Shown here piece after piece: positions 1 to 8,081 of a DNA stretch of 64,000 nucleotides (its first letter is position 1; the number at the start of each line of letters is the position of its first letter). This DNA comes from Chryseobacterium culicis (GTDB taxonomy: Bacteria; Bacteroidota; Bacteroidia; Flavobacteriales; Weeksellaceae), in NCBI RefSeq assembly GCF_002979755.1, contig NZ_PCPP01000001.1, forward strand, positions 1,086,665-1,150,664. Reading direction: 5' to 3'. The notes beneath the pieces were generated by a model. The model had not been told where the DNA came from and did no database searches. It was given only the letters and a program-made list of their open reading frames with translations. The position numbers and the translations under genes are program-made.

Positions 1-114
1 TTTTCTGAGAAAATTAATAAGCGATGTTGAAGCCACTACAATGGCAATCACCAAAGTAGTCATCACTACAAAAATGATCCAGTTATTCAGCCTTGTAAGT
101 ATGGATTTTCTCAA
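1..114 (-). CDS. Membrane protein N-terminus, partial (possible sensor kinase)
   Basis: The first 38 codons of a minus-strand gene that runs off the left edge. Reading from a TTG at 114 gives a basic stretch (RKSILTRLNN) followed by a roughly 20-residue hydrophobic helix and then SLINFLRK, a typical N-terminal signal anchor. The dacB stop codon (121-123) is in the same frame two codons upstream, so the gene must start here. TTG is the only start that keeps the basic region; the next ATG lies inside the helix. The pattern resembles the N-terminus of HAMP-type sensor histidine kinases, but too little is present to assign a function. It lies 7 bases behind dacB and could be co-transcribed with it. 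Confidence 0.5.
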   Translation of the reverse strand, partial: MRKSILTRLNNWIIFVVMTTLVIAIVVASTSLINFLRK

Positions 115-120
115 AGTTAT

Positions 121-1494
121 TTATTTTAAAACATTCAGAATTTTCTGCAGCTCTGCATTCCCACTTCCCTGATAGTTGTTGATAATAATCGAAAATACAT
201 ATTTTTTTCCATCTTTTGCCGTGTGATATCCAGCAAAAGATTTGGTATCTCTCATGGTTCCGCTCTTCATCTTCATTCCATTATCCTGAACCGGAAATCC
301 ATCGTAATAGGCTTCAAACCAATTTTGTTTCTTCGCATATAAAAGAGCCTGTACTTCTGCTTTCGCCGCCACATAATTCTGTGGTGAAAGCCCGCTTCCG
401 TCAGCAAAATTGATCATATTAGGATTGATTCCTTTTGATTTCCAGAACTCCTTCAGGTAAGAAATTCCACTTTTGAAGCTTGGATTTCCTTTTTTCTCTT
501 TTCCTAAAGTTTTAATCAATGTTTCTCCGTACAGATTGATGCTTTTTCTTAGAAACCAGTAAACGATTTTATCAAGAGTCGGCGATTGATAAGTCAGGAG
601 AATAGTATTTTTCGGAGCTGTTAAAACTGTTTTTCCCTCTATTTCAAGCTGTGAATTCGTTACCGCTTTTCCTGAAAGTTCAATTCCTGATTCTTTCAGC
701 CATCGTTGTACTTCTGCTGCTAGTTGTAAAGGTGGATTAGGTGTAGAACCGGAAACCGTTACTGTTTTTCCTGACGGAAGCATTCCGTTAATCAGTGCTA
801 CATCAGAATGAGGTGCTGTAAAGATCAGACTTTGATCTGAGCTTCCTCCTGTTTTCAAGTCATTCAGCCATTTCACGCCTTCCAACGGATAAGAAAAGCT
901 TTTAAAATCAGTTCCGTTAATATTAATATCAAACTGGTTTTCTTTCCAGTTTATTCCCCACACTCCTGCTCCATAGTAATTGCCAAGATCATCCCACGGC
1001 CATCCGCCCGGAATCGTCTGATGGTCAAAATAAGAATCATCAATGACAAGATCGCCTGATATTTTCGTTATTCCTGAAGTTTTAATGGCATCTATCAGTT
1101 TCTTTTTAAAATTTTTAGGTTTATAGGCATCGTATCTCCAGCTTCCTAATGTAGGATCACCGTTGGAACTGATGAAAAGATTTCCGTTCAGTGTTCCTCC
1201 GGATATGTTTCCGGAATAGCTTGAGGTGGTTGTAAAAGTATAATTTTTCCCTAAAGTTTCCAATGCTGCACCTGCAGTAAAAATCTTTTGTGTAGAAGCA
1301 GTAGAAAGTCCCTTGCTGCCCTGGTATTCGTAGATAAAATTACCGTTTTCATCTGAAACATAAAATGATAAACTGGAAGAAACGGCTCCCGAAGAATCCA
1401 TCAAGTCCTTCGTTACTTTATCTAATTTCTGGGCAATATTCTGTGCGGCCACTACCTGTACGGAAAGTGTGAGAACAGCAAGTGTTTTTTTCAT
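121..1494 (-). CDS. dacB: D-alanyl-D-alanine carboxypeptidase/endopeptidase (PBP4, class C)
   Basis: A 457-residue periplasmic penicillin-binding protein that trims or cleaves peptidoglycan cross-links. The visible active-site motifs are SxxK (STQK at about residue 67), the SxN-type motif in DGSGLSPQN, and KSG in place of KTG near the C-terminus (KSGTMRDTKSFAGY). The large insertion between the first two motifs is typical of PBP4-type enzymes. I chose the ATG at 1494 because it opens directly into a signal peptide (MKKTLAVLTLSVQVVAAQ). The reading frame extends 12 codons upstream, but that extension contains no signal-like sequence. It is followed 7 bases later by a membrane-anchored gene. 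Confidence 0.93.
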   Translation of the reverse strand: MKKTLAVLTLSVQVVAAQNIAQKLDKVTKDLMDSSGAVSSSLSFYVSDENGNFIYEYQGSKGLSTASTQKIFTAGAALETLGKNYTFTTTSSYSGNISGGTLNGNLFISSNGDPTLGSWRYDAYKPKNFKKKLIDAIKTSGITKISGDLVIDDSYFDHQTIPGGWPWDDLGNYYGAGVWGINWKENQFDININGTDFKSFSYPLEGVKWLNDLKTGGSSDQSLIFTAPHSDVALINGMLPSGKTVTVSGSTPNPPLQLAAEVQRWLKESGIELSGKAVTNSQLEIEGKTVLTAPKNTILLTYQSPTLDKIVYWFLRKSINLYGETLIKTLGKEKKGNPSFKSGISYLKEFWKSKGINPNMINFADGSGLSPQNYVAAKAEVQALLYAKKQNWFEAYYDGFPVQDNGMKMKSGTMRDTKSFAGYHTAKDGKKYVFSIIINNYQGSGNAELQKILNVLK

Positions 1495-1603
1495 TGCATT
1501 GTTGTTTGGGTCTAAACAAATAGGGCTCAAAACAGCTCACTACCAGTAATGATGTTCGGTGTACTGAACCTTTTTCGTATCTCTAAATTCTAATCAAATA
1601 TAG

Positions 1604-2467
1604 TTAAAATAAAAGCTTTTCATACTCCCTGAGATCATCGGAGGTGAAAAGAATCTGATGGTCAGGAGATTTTTCAAACGACTGGTCATATTTAAAATAT
1701 TTCTCATAATCATCTTCATCTATGAAAATATCCATCTGACATTCTTTTATATAGTTTGATTTTTCGCCGTAATCTTGAATAAAATATCCGCAAGGATTCC
1801 AGGATTCATGATGACAACGCAGGCAATTTCGTTGGTGTACAGCTTTATATCCACATATTTCACAATCATTTAAGCTTTGGAACAGCAAGGAAATTTCATC
1901 TTGTCTGTCTTTCGGAAAAAGTGAGCGTGGAATCATTTTTAAAAGCAGATAATAATTGGGTTCCTGCCATGAGAAATATTTTCTCTCTTCAAAATCATCA
2001 TATTCTTTTGTGTAAAGCCATAATTTCTGAAGATCATATTCTACTTCAGCTTTCACAATATTTTTAATATTCAGAACGGTCTTATTATTTCTTCTGACAT
2101 TCTGTTTGTCATCAATTTCAATAATCGGCTGCTGTTCCAGAAAATGATTCAGGCATAAGGTGGTCTGCCATGAATCGATGGTTCTCATTTTTCCTTCCCC
2201 GCCACAGATCTCACAGGTTTTAACAGATAATTCTGAATATTTATCTTTGATTTTTTTAAGTTTATTATTGAGTGTTTCGTCTTCAGAATACGTATAGCAT
2301 CTCAATTCACCGAACTTTTCCTTACCAAAGACACGGTGTTCCCTATTCCAGCCTGCCATGGCAAATTCATACAGCAAGCTCCGGATCAGATCATTCCATC
2401 CGGTACTGTTCACTGAAAAATTAGTGAGGTTACGTTCTATGAAAAGAGTAATTTCTTCTGTATTCAT
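1604..2467 (-). CDS. Hypothetical protein with two Cys-rich zinc-ribbon-like clusters
   Basis: I do not recognise this 287-residue soluble protein. It has no signal peptide or membrane segment. Two Cys clusters stand out: CEIC at residues 85-88 with a further Cys at 105, and CEIC at 202-205 with CLRC at 215-218. Both look like zinc-knuckle or zinc-ribbon sites. The rest is rich in aromatic and charged residues. The ATG overlaps the pepE stop codon by one base (TAATG), so the gene is probably translationally coupled to pepE. No function is inferred. Confidence 0.75.
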   Translation of the reverse strand: MNTEEITLFIERNLTNFSVNSTGWNDLIRSLLYEFAMAGWNREHRVFGKEKFGELRCYTYSEDETLNNKLKKIKDKYSELSVKTCEICGGEGKMRTIDSWQTTLCLNHFLEQQPIIEIDDKQNVRRNNKTVLNIKNIVKAEVEYDLQKLWLYTKEYDDFEERKYFSWQEPNYYLLLKMIPRSLFPKDRQDEISLLFQSLNDCEICGYKAVHQRNCLRCHHESWNPCGYFIQDYGEKSNYIKECQMDIFIDEDDYEKYFKYDQSFEKSPDHQILFTSDDLREYEKLLF

Positions 2468-3159
2468 TAAAGTTTACTGCCAGCCTCAATTTCGTAAGGT
2501 TCTTTATCTTTTTCAAAAATCCTTGTCACTTCACTTCCTTCTACGGTTATTAAATCAGCTTTTCTTCTGATCCAGTTTCCTTCTCTAAGGCCCACCACTT
2601 TGATATCGTTTTGGGTAAGAAACTCTTTGATACGGGTTTCTCTGGTTTCTCCGTTATGTTTTAAATCCGGGTTAGGATCCAGATAATGCGGGTTTAGATT
2701 GAAAGGAACCAATCCCATACAGTCAAAACTTGGCGGATACACAATCGGCATATCATTGGTAGTTTTCATGTTCTGTCCACCAATATTACTTCCTGCGCTA
2801 CATCCAAGATAAGCTTTTCCCCCTGATACATTTTCTTTCAGGACAGACATCAAACCTTCCTCGTGTAATGTTTTTACCAATAAGAAAGTATTTCCTCCTC
2901 CGGTAAAATACCCTTTTGCCTGGTTCAGGGCTTCTGTTTTATTTTCAAACTCATGAAGGCCTTTCACTTTTACATTGATTGTTTCAAAGAAAGAACGTGC
3001 TTTTGCGGTATAGTCGTCATGAGAAATTCCGCCTGGTCTTGCGAAAGGAATAAACACAATTTCGTCAATTCCTTTATATAATTGGATTAATTCTTCTCTT
3101 AAATATTCCAGATAGTCTCCCCCAAAAAGGGTGGATGTAGAAGCTAATATAATGTTCAT
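2467..3159 (-). CDS. pepE: Dipeptidase E (alpha-aspartyl dipeptidase, family S51)
   Basis: A cytoplasmic serine peptidase of 230 residues, the usual length of PepE, which hydrolyses dipeptides with N-terminal aspartate. The nucleophile elbow GCSAGSN puts the catalytic Ser at residue 121. The likely catalytic His is residue 158 in NPHYLD, matching the known Ser120/Asp135/His157 spacing of the E. coli enzyme. The N-terminal motif LFGGDYLEYL and the TGGGN turn near residue 88 also fit the family. A textbook flavobacterial promoter lies 38 bases upstream, and the downstream hypothetical gene overlaps the stop codon. Confidence 0.92.
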   Translation of the reverse strand: MNIILASTSTLFGGDYLEYLREELIQLYKGIDEIVFIPFARPGGISHDDYTAKARSFFETINVKVKGLHEFENKTEALNQAKGYFTGGGNTFLLVKTLHEEGLMSVLKENVSGGKAYLGCSAGSNIGGQNMKTTNDMPIVYPPSFDCMGLVPFNLNPHYLDPNPDLKHNGETRETRIKEFLTQNDIKVVGLREGNWIRRKADLITVEGSEVTRIFEKDKEPYEIEAGSKL

Positions 3160-3196
3160 CTGATGTAATTATAGATATTAATAAAAAAATGAATGA

Positions 3197-3227
3197 CAAA
3201 GATAGCCTCAAACATGAACGAATCAAA
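3197..3227 (-). promoter_or_regulatory. Bacteroidota-type promoter of pepE
   Basis: Read on the minus strand this is TTTG (3227-3224), exactly 19 bases, then TATCTTTG (3204-3197). It is a perfect match to TTTG-N19-TAnnTTTG. It implies a leader of about 30 bases before the pepE ATG at 3159. Confidence 0.8.
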
Positions 3228-3298
3228 AATTAAATTAAAAAAAACCTTAATCCCGTTAATATTTTCTAAAAAAACTTAAAGCCTCTAAAATTTTAGAT

Positions 3299-3329
3299 TT
3301 TGTGGAATTATTATTGAATTTTAGATTTC
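3299..3329 (+). promoter_or_regulatory. Bacteroidota-type promoter of the TPR gene
   Basis: TTTG at 3299-3302, exactly 19 bases, then TAGATTTC at 3322-3329, one mismatch from TAnnTTTG. It lies 19 bases before the ATG at 3349 and is divergent from the pepE promoter about 70 bases away. Confidence 0.7.
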
Positions 3330-3348
3330 GAATTTAAAATATAAGATT

Positions 3349-3891
3349 ATGAAAATGAGTAAAATTAATAGTAGAAACCTTTTTTTAGGGTTAATACTGG
3401 CAGGAAGTGTAAGTCTTGTAAACGCACAAACGACTCAGCCTGAAACATCAGCAGCAACGAGTCAAACTACGAATCCAACAATTGAAGGTCTTAAAAAACA
3501 GATTGCAGCCAATCCCAAGGATGCAGAGTCATTAGCAAAACTGGCTGGTGCTTATCAGGAAGCTTCAGACTGGCCAAATGCCATTGATACCTGGAAAAAA
3601 ATATCTGTTTTATTACCGGACTGGGCTCCGTCTTATTACAGCCAGGCTTATGCCTATCAGTCTGCAAAAGATGATGCCAATGCAAAAATTGCTTATGAAA
3701 AGTATATTGCAACAGTAAAACCTGAAGAAGTAGAGCAAAATAAGAAGAATCTGGCATACGCCTATTTTTATCTTGCCTTTACAGAACAGCAAACTGATCC
3801 TAATAAAGCAAAGGAACACATCGCAAAGTCTATACAGTATGACCCAACCAACGAGGATGCTGTAAAGCTTAGCAAAACATTAAATTCTTAG
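3349..3891 (+). CDS. Secreted tetratricopeptide-repeat protein
   Basis: A 180-residue protein with a signal peptide ending near LVNAQ at residue 27, so it is probably periplasmic. After a Thr/Ser/Gln-rich linker it contains about three TPR helix pairs, for example AESLAKLAGAYQEASDWPNA and APSYYSQAYAYQSAKDDANA, ending with DPTNEDAVKLSKTL. TPRs mediate protein contacts; no catalytic motif is visible. It is monocistronic, with its own promoter upstream and a strong terminator directly after the stop. Confidence 0.85.
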   Translation: MKMSKINSRNLFLGLILAGSVSLVNAQTTQPETSAATSQTTNPTIEGLKKQIAANPKDAESLAKLAGAYQEASDWPNAIDTWKKISVLLPDWAPSYYSQAYAYQSAKDDANAKIAYEKYIATVKPEEVEQNKKNLAYAYFYLAFTEQQTDPNKAKEHIAKSIQYDPTNEDAVKLSKTLNS

Positions 3892-3897
3892 TAAAGA

Positions 3898-3924
3898 AAA
3901 TGCCGGAAAGTTTTTCCGGCATTT
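3898..3924 (+). terminator. Rho-independent terminator of the TPR gene
   Basis: A 12-bp perfect stem (AAATGCCGGAAA pairing with TTTCCGGCATTT) with a 3-base loop and a T-rich tail, starting 7 bases after the TPR stop codon. Confidence 0.85.
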
Positions 3925-4008
3925 TTATTATTTACTCTTTAATGATGAATTTTTTTCTCTTCAAAATTTCTTTGTTCATTCTTTATAGTAAAATTTCATC
4001 ATACGACA

Positions 4009-4053
4009 TCTTGGTTCCTGACTCTTGCATCTTGATTCTTGATTCTTGATTCT
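4009..4053. repeat. Degenerate 7-base tandem repeat (TCTTGAT type)
   Basis: Six heptads in perfect register starting at 4009, 4016, 4023, 4030, 4037 and 4044. The last three are exact TCTTGAT and the earlier ones are diverged (TCTTGGT, TCCTGAC, TCTTGCA). The tract ends 8 bases before the stop codon of the YdeI/DUF1905 gene. Confidence 0.8.
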
Positions 4054-4060
4054 CTTACCT

Positions 4061-4549
4061 CTATTCAATCATCTTTCCATAAAAATCTGTTTCACCGTGC
4101 AAGTGCCGGATGATCTTCTCAATATTCCGCTGGATGCTGGCTTCCGTTTTTAAATTGTTGATATAACGGATCAGCTCATTTCTTCTTGAAGGAATCAGAT
4201 TATCAAAATTTTCTGTGGCCAGAGCACTTTCTTTGATTGCTTTTTCTAATTGCGGATGAATGGAAATACTTCTGTCTGAATCATCATATTCAAGAGCAAC
4301 CTCAATAACTTCTCCAATTCTTTTTGGGGAATTCTTCAGCATTGTCAGATTGATATACAGCCTCCACTCACCCAGATATTTCATCAGGTTTTGCTTAAAT
4401 TCCTTCCCATTTACCGTTCCTTTTACAGCTATAGGGCTTTTACTTCTTTTCGACGCAGTAAAAATCTCTTCCAAAATCTCTTCCGGAATAAAAACAAAAG
4501 GATTAATTCCTATGATTTCTAATGGAGCTGTGAAACTGTTGTTTTTCAT
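4061..4549 (-). CDS. YdeI/OmpD-associated family protein with DUF1905 domain
   Basis: A 162-residue cytoplasmic protein. The N-terminal half (FTAPLEIIGINPFVFIPEEI through KEFKQNLMKYLGEWRLYIN) matches the DUF1905 barrel. The C-terminal helical part (FDNLIPSRRNELIRYINNLK) matches the bacteriocin-protection YdeI/OmpD-associated domain. The biochemical role of the family is unknown. The gene is flanked on both sides by 7-base tandem repeat tracts (4009-4053 and from 4568), and neighbouring genes do not share its orientation, so it appears to stand alone. Confidence 0.8.
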   Translation of the reverse strand: MKNNSFTAPLEIIGINPFVFIPEEILEEIFTASKRSKSPIAVKGTVNGKEFKQNLMKYLGEWRLYINLTMLKNSPKRIGEVIEVALEYDDSDRSISIHPQLEKAIKESALATENFDNLIPSRRNELIRYINNLKTEASIQRNIEKIIRHLHGETDFYGKMIE

Positions 4550-4567
4550 GGATGCAAATTTAAATTA

Positions 4568-4740
4568 AACTAGAAACTAGAAACAAAAATAACAGTTTGA
4601 TGAATAGGTATAGAGTTTCTTTTTTATTATTTCAAAAACAATTACTTTCATACACTCCCACATCCAAACCCGCTTACCCTCAAACCCTCTCACTCTCCCA
4701 CCCGAAAACCCGAACCTCGTAACTCAAAATTCATATCTCA
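4568..4740. repeat. Heptamer repeat start and G-poor low-complexity tract
   Basis: Two exact AACTAGA heptads at 4568-4581 are followed by diverged heptads. From about 4630 to 4740 the plus strand is almost free of G and rich in C, A and T. The end (CGTAACT, CAAAATT, CATATCT, CAGAACC) still shows a 7-base rhythm. No gene is visible here. Confidence 0.55.
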
Positions 4741-4757
4741 GAACCCAATTAATTCCC

Positions 4758-4765
4758 TATCTTTG
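4758..4765 (+). promoter_or_regulatory. -7 element (TATCTTTG) of the transaldolase gene
   Basis: A perfect TAnnTTTG match 23 bases before the ATG at 4789. No TTTG is present at the usual distance upstream. Confidence 0.55.
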
Positions 4766-4788
4766 TATCAATAAATCTATTTATCAAA

Positions 4789-5442
4789 ATGAAATTTTTT
4801 ATTGACACAGCTAATTTAGAGCAAATCAAAGAAGCCAGAGATCTTGGAATTTTAGATGGGGTAACCACTAACCCATCATTAATGGCTAAGGAAGGTATTC
4901 AGGGAGCTGAAGCGATCAGAAACCATTATAAAACGATCTGCGAGCTTGTAGACGGAGATATTTCTGCGGAAGTTCTTTCTACAACGTATGAAGAAATGAT
5001 TAAGGAAGGAGACGAATTGGCTGCTATTCACCCTAATATCGTTGTAAAAATTCCGATGATCAAAGACGGAATCAAAGCTTTAAAATATTTTTCTGACAAA
5101 GGAATCAGAACAAACTGTACTTTGATCTTCTCTCCGGGGCAGGCTCTTTTGGCAGCAAAAGCAGGAGCAACTTATGTATCTCCATTCCTAGGAAGATTAG
5201 ATGATATTTCTACAGACGGTCTGAACCTTATTCAGGAAATCAGATTAATTTTTGATAACTACATGTTCGAAACTGAAATTTTAGCGGCTTCTATCCGTCA
5301 CTCAATGCACATTATTGACTGTGCTAAAATCGGAGCTGATGTTATTACCTCTCCACTTCCTCCGATCTTGAGCTTATTGAAGCACCCATTAACAGACAGC
5401 GGATTGGCTCAGTTTATTGCAGATTCTCAGAAATTAGCATAA
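4789..5442 (+). CDS. Transaldolase / fructose-6-phosphate aldolase family protein
   Basis: A 217-residue cytoplasmic class I aldolase. The opening [10 protein letters not shown], the GVTTNPSL motif and the Schiff-base Lys at residue 87 in NIVVKIPM are diagnostic of the short TalC/FSA type. Later motifs ([31 protein letters not shown]) complete the barrel. Proteins of this size are annotated either as transaldolase, in the non-oxidative pentose phosphate pathway, or as fructose-6-phosphate aldolase; sequence alone does not separate the two. It is monocistronic with its own -7 element and terminator. Confidence 0.92.
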   Translation: MKFFIDTANLEQIKEARDLGILDGVTTNPSLMAKEGIQGAEAIRNHYKTICELVDGDISAEVLSTTYEEMIKEGDELAAIHPNIVVKIPMIKDGIKALKYFSDKGIRTNCTLIFSPGQALLAAKAGATYVSPFLGRLDDISTDGLNLIQEIRLIFDNYMFETEILAASIRHSMHIIDCAKIGADVITSPLPPILSLLKHPLTDSGLAQFIADSQKLA

Positions 5443-5467
5443 TCACTGACCCTTATTCAGATATAAT

Positions 5468-5496
5468 AAAACCCGGAACAATATTTCCGGGTTTTT
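5468..5496 (+). terminator. Rho-independent terminator of the transaldolase gene
   Basis: AAACCCGGAA pairs with TTCCGGGTTT across a short AT loop, with a T-rich tail. It sits between convergent genes. Confidence 0.8.
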
Positions 5497-5514
5497 ATTT
5501 TTTAATGCATAAAC

Positions 5515-6375
5515 TTATTTCAGCAGATCCAGTTCAAGAATATTATTTTGTTTTTTAATATTGGCTTTCGCTCTAGCTTCCTGATCTCTGCTCGCCTGTA
5601 TAGGATCCAGTATTTTTCCTGTACTGTCTCTCATTTCAATGATCGTCCCTTGTGCCAGCATTTGTTTTTGGTTTTTCATCGGGTCCATACGATAATCATT
5701 AAAAGCTTTTTTAAATTTTGCTTCATTGATCACAATAAGAGTACGATAACGTTCTTTATCTTTGGTGCTTTTCCATTCGTATCCGGCTGGAAGTTTTTGA
5801 CTGCCTTTTAATTCGAAGGAATGAGAATGGGTATTGTCTTCAACCTTTACAATCAATCCCGGAAGTCCATAAAATTTGTATGGCCCGTCCTGAATAGGAA
5901 GATCAGTAGTAAACCATGCTGTCCATTTTCTGCCAGCAAAATCACAAATGGCCTTCTGTGTATTAAATTCTCCTACTTTTTCTTTTTCCGGAAGCATCTT
6001 CCAATTCTGCATTCTCTTTTCCTGTATCTGGTATTCATCAGAACCTAGAGTGGTAAAGAAATTGGTAGAATATTCAGGATACATTTTTTCAATGTTATAA
6101 CGTATTTTCCCTTTAAACTTAAAATTACCAAGATTGATATTCAAACTTTGAGTATCTTTCGCAACAATAGCCTGCATCGTGGAGTCTGATACAAAATAAT
6201 CTTTACTGTAAAATTTAGATCCTTTTGAATTCACTTCAAGATACATTGTTTCGCTTTCCTGCTTATCCTTCGCAGTAGAGTCGATAATAAATTTATACTC
6301 GTAAATAAATCTTTGATTCTGGGCACTGGTGAATGCAGCCAACATAAGGCTGAATAGAATGAACATTTTTTTCAT
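5515..6375 (-). CDS. GLPGLI family secreted protein
   Basis: A 286-residue exported protein with a clean signal peptide (MKKMFILFSLMLAAFTSAQ). The family signature YGLPGLIVKVED is at about residue 170, preceded by the conserved RKWTAWFTTDLPIQDGP block. GLPGLI proteins are confined to Bacteroidota and have no established biochemical function. A paralogue lies at 7126-8025. This gene starts 19 bases after the acetyltransferase stop and is probably in the same transcript. Confidence 0.9.
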   Translation of the reverse strand: MKKMFILFSLMLAAFTSAQNQRFIYEYKFIIDSTAKDKQESETMYLEVNSKGSKFYSKDYFVSDSTMQAIVAKDTQSLNINLGNFKFKGKIRYNIEKMYPEYSTNFFTTLGSDEYQIQEKRMQNWKMLPEKEKVGEFNTQKAICDFAGRKWTAWFTTDLPIQDGPYKFYGLPGLIVKVEDNTHSHSFELKGSQKLPAGYEWKSTKDKERYRTLIVINEAKFKKAFNDYRMDPMKNQKQMLAQGTIIEMRDSTGKILDPIQASRDQEARAKANIKKQNNILELDLLK

Positions 6376-6394
6376 GGTTAGTTTGATATAGTTT

Positions 6395-6961
6395 TTAATT
6401 TTCTGCAGAAATATTTTTTACAATCCTACAAGGATTTCCTACTGCTACTACATGATCCGGAATATCTTTTGTGACAACACTTCCTGCCCCAATCACCGAG
6501 TTACTTCCAATAGAAACTCCCGGGAGAACAACAACATTACCTCCCAACCATACATTATCCCACACTTTGATGGGATGCGCATACTCCAGTCCTTCATTCC
6601 TTTGTTTTACATCAAGTGGGTGACCTGCTGTATAAAAACTACAGTTTGGACCGATGAACACGTTATCACCAAACTCTACTTTAGCACAATCTAAAATAAC
6701 AAGATTATGATTGGCATAGAAATTCTCTCCAACGGTTATGTTGTATCCGTAATCACACCAGAAGTTGGGTTCTATGCAGATATTTTCTTTAATACTGCCG
6801 ATTATTTTTTTGAGTAATTGGTATCTGTTTTCTGCATCAGAATTTTTCAATCCGTTATATTCCTGACACAAATCTTTACATCTTATCCGTTCCTGAATTA
6901 ATTCCTGATCATAGTTGGCATTGTATAAAAGCCCGGCTGCACATTTTTCCTTTTCTGTCAT
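6395..6961 (-). CDS. Sugar O-acetyltransferase (maltose/galactoside acetyltransferase type)
   Basis: A 188-residue hexapeptide-repeat acetyltransferase using acetyl-CoA. The N-terminal maltose-acetyltransferase domain (EKCAAGLLYNANYDQELIQE) is followed by a left-handed beta-helix with isoleucine-patch repeats (VFIGPNCSFYTAGHP, NVWLGGNVVVLPGVSIGSNS, GAGSVVTKDIPDHVVAVGNP). The catalytic His is expected in the TAGHPLD motif. The natural substrate cannot be told from sequence. It sits between two GLPGLI genes on the same strand. Confidence 0.88.
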   Translation of the reverse strand: MTEKEKCAAGLLYNANYDQELIQERIRCKDLCQEYNGLKNSDAENRYQLLKKIIGSIKENICIEPNFWCDYGYNITVGENFYANHNLVILDCAKVEFGDNVFIGPNCSFYTAGHPLDVKQRNEGLEYAHPIKVWDNVWLGGNVVVLPGVSIGSNSVIGAGSVVTKDIPDHVVAVGNPCRIVKNISAEN

Positions 6962-7076
6962 GAGATATAACGTTGATTGTTATTACTTATTGTTCCTTGA
7001 AGATAATAAATATATCATAACATAATGAATTGATATTTGTCACTTTTCCCTTGATTTCTTTTCCCCAAATAAAAAA

Positions 7077-7101
7077 CAGGATGACAAAAAATGCCATCCT
7101 G
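7077..7101 (-). terminator. Terminator after the second GLPGLI gene
   Basis: A 7-bp stem (CAGGATG/CATCCTG) followed on the minus strand by a run of T residues (7071-7076). It sits 25 bases beyond the stop codon at 7126. Confidence 0.7.
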
Positions 7102-7125
7102 CAGATATTAGAAAATATATAATTT

Positions 7126-8025
7126 TTAATTCACCAGATCCGGTTCTATCGGATTGTTATCTTTTTTTAGAGCCTCTTTGGTATTTTTTTCTATCTCTCT
7201 GAATACCTGGTTAGGGTCTGAAATTTCTTTTCCATCTCCTGTTCTCACCTTAAAGCTTACCTTCGTGCCATCTCCGCTTTTCATCATCATTTCTCTCATA
7301 TTCTTGGCAGGATCATTTACATAAGCTTTCCATACTTTTCTGAACTGATCTTTTGTGACTTCAAGTTCTTTTCCGCCTATTCCCAAAACTCTTACATTAT
7401 CAGGAAGCTGCATTTCGGTTTCATCAGCCTGAGCACCGATTGTTTTGTTTCCTATCATCGTCATAATATGAGAACCAGTAGCGTCTTCAAGCTTTACGAT
7501 TAATCCTGGAAGTCCGTAGAATACGTAAGGTCCATCCTGGAAAGGAAGATCTGTTGTAAACCATGCAGTCCATTCTCTACCTCCAAAACTGGTAACAGCT
7601 TTTTGAGTCTGGTAAGTTCCGATTTTTTGTTTTTCAGGTAATATTTTCCATTCCGGTTTTTGATCTTCTTTTATTTTATACTTATCTGTAGAAACGTTTT
7701 TGAAAAGATAGGTTTTAAAATCCGGGTATTGTTTGGTTACTTTATAAGAAACCTGTCCGGGTCTTTCTCTTCTGTTCACACTGATATTTCCGCCTCCGGC
7801 TTTTAATTGTTTTTCAAGCTCAGCTTTTCCGATAGAATCTGCAACAAATTTATCGCGGCTGTAATAGCTTGATCCATTTTTATCAATATCCAGCAGCATC
7901 ATTTCCGTCTTTACTTCCTGCTTGTTATTGGAATCCGGAATAAACTTATATTCATAGAAGAACCTGTTGACCTGGGCACTGGCAAGTACTCCCAAAAGCA
8001 TAAAAAATAGGATTTTACTTTTCAT
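7126..8025 (-). CDS. GLPGLI family secreted protein (paralogue)
   Basis: A 299-residue protein with signal peptide MKSKILFFMLLGVLASAQ and the signature YGLPGLIVKLED. The blocks REWTAWFTTDLPFQDGP and PEWKILPEKQKIGTYQTQKA align directly with the paralogue at 5515-6375, so the two probably arose by tandem duplication. It differs in having longer inserts between the shared blocks (VSVNRRERPGQ region and ADETEMQLPDNVRVLG). Terminators lie on both sides, so it is probably transcribed alone although downstream of the M56/BlaI operon. Confidence 0.9.
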   Translation of the reverse strand: MKSKILFFMLLGVLASAQVNRFFYEYKFIPDSNNKQEVKTEMMLLDIDKNGSSYYSRDKFVADSIGKAELEKQLKAGGGNISVNRRERPGQVSYKVTKQYPDFKTYLFKNVSTDKYKIKEDQKPEWKILPEKQKIGTYQTQKAVTSFGGREWTAWFTTDLPFQDGPYVFYGLPGLIVKLEDATGSHIMTMIGNKTIGAQADETEMQLPDNVRVLGIGGKELEVTKDQFRKVWKAYVNDPAKNMREMMMKSGDGTKVSFKVRTGDGKEISDPNQVFREIEKNTKEALKKDNNPIEPDLVN

Positions 8026-8040
8026 AGTGTATGATTAAAA

Positions 8041-8071
8041 AGGCTTTGCCTATCTAAAATTGACAAAGCCT
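8041..8071 (-). terminator. Terminator of the BlaI/M56 operon
   Basis: AGGCTTTG (8041-8048) pairs with CAAAGCCT (8064-8071). On the minus strand the stem is followed by TTTTT. It begins 10 bases after the M56 stop codon. Confidence 0.75.
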
Positions 8072-8081
8072 GATGGAACTT

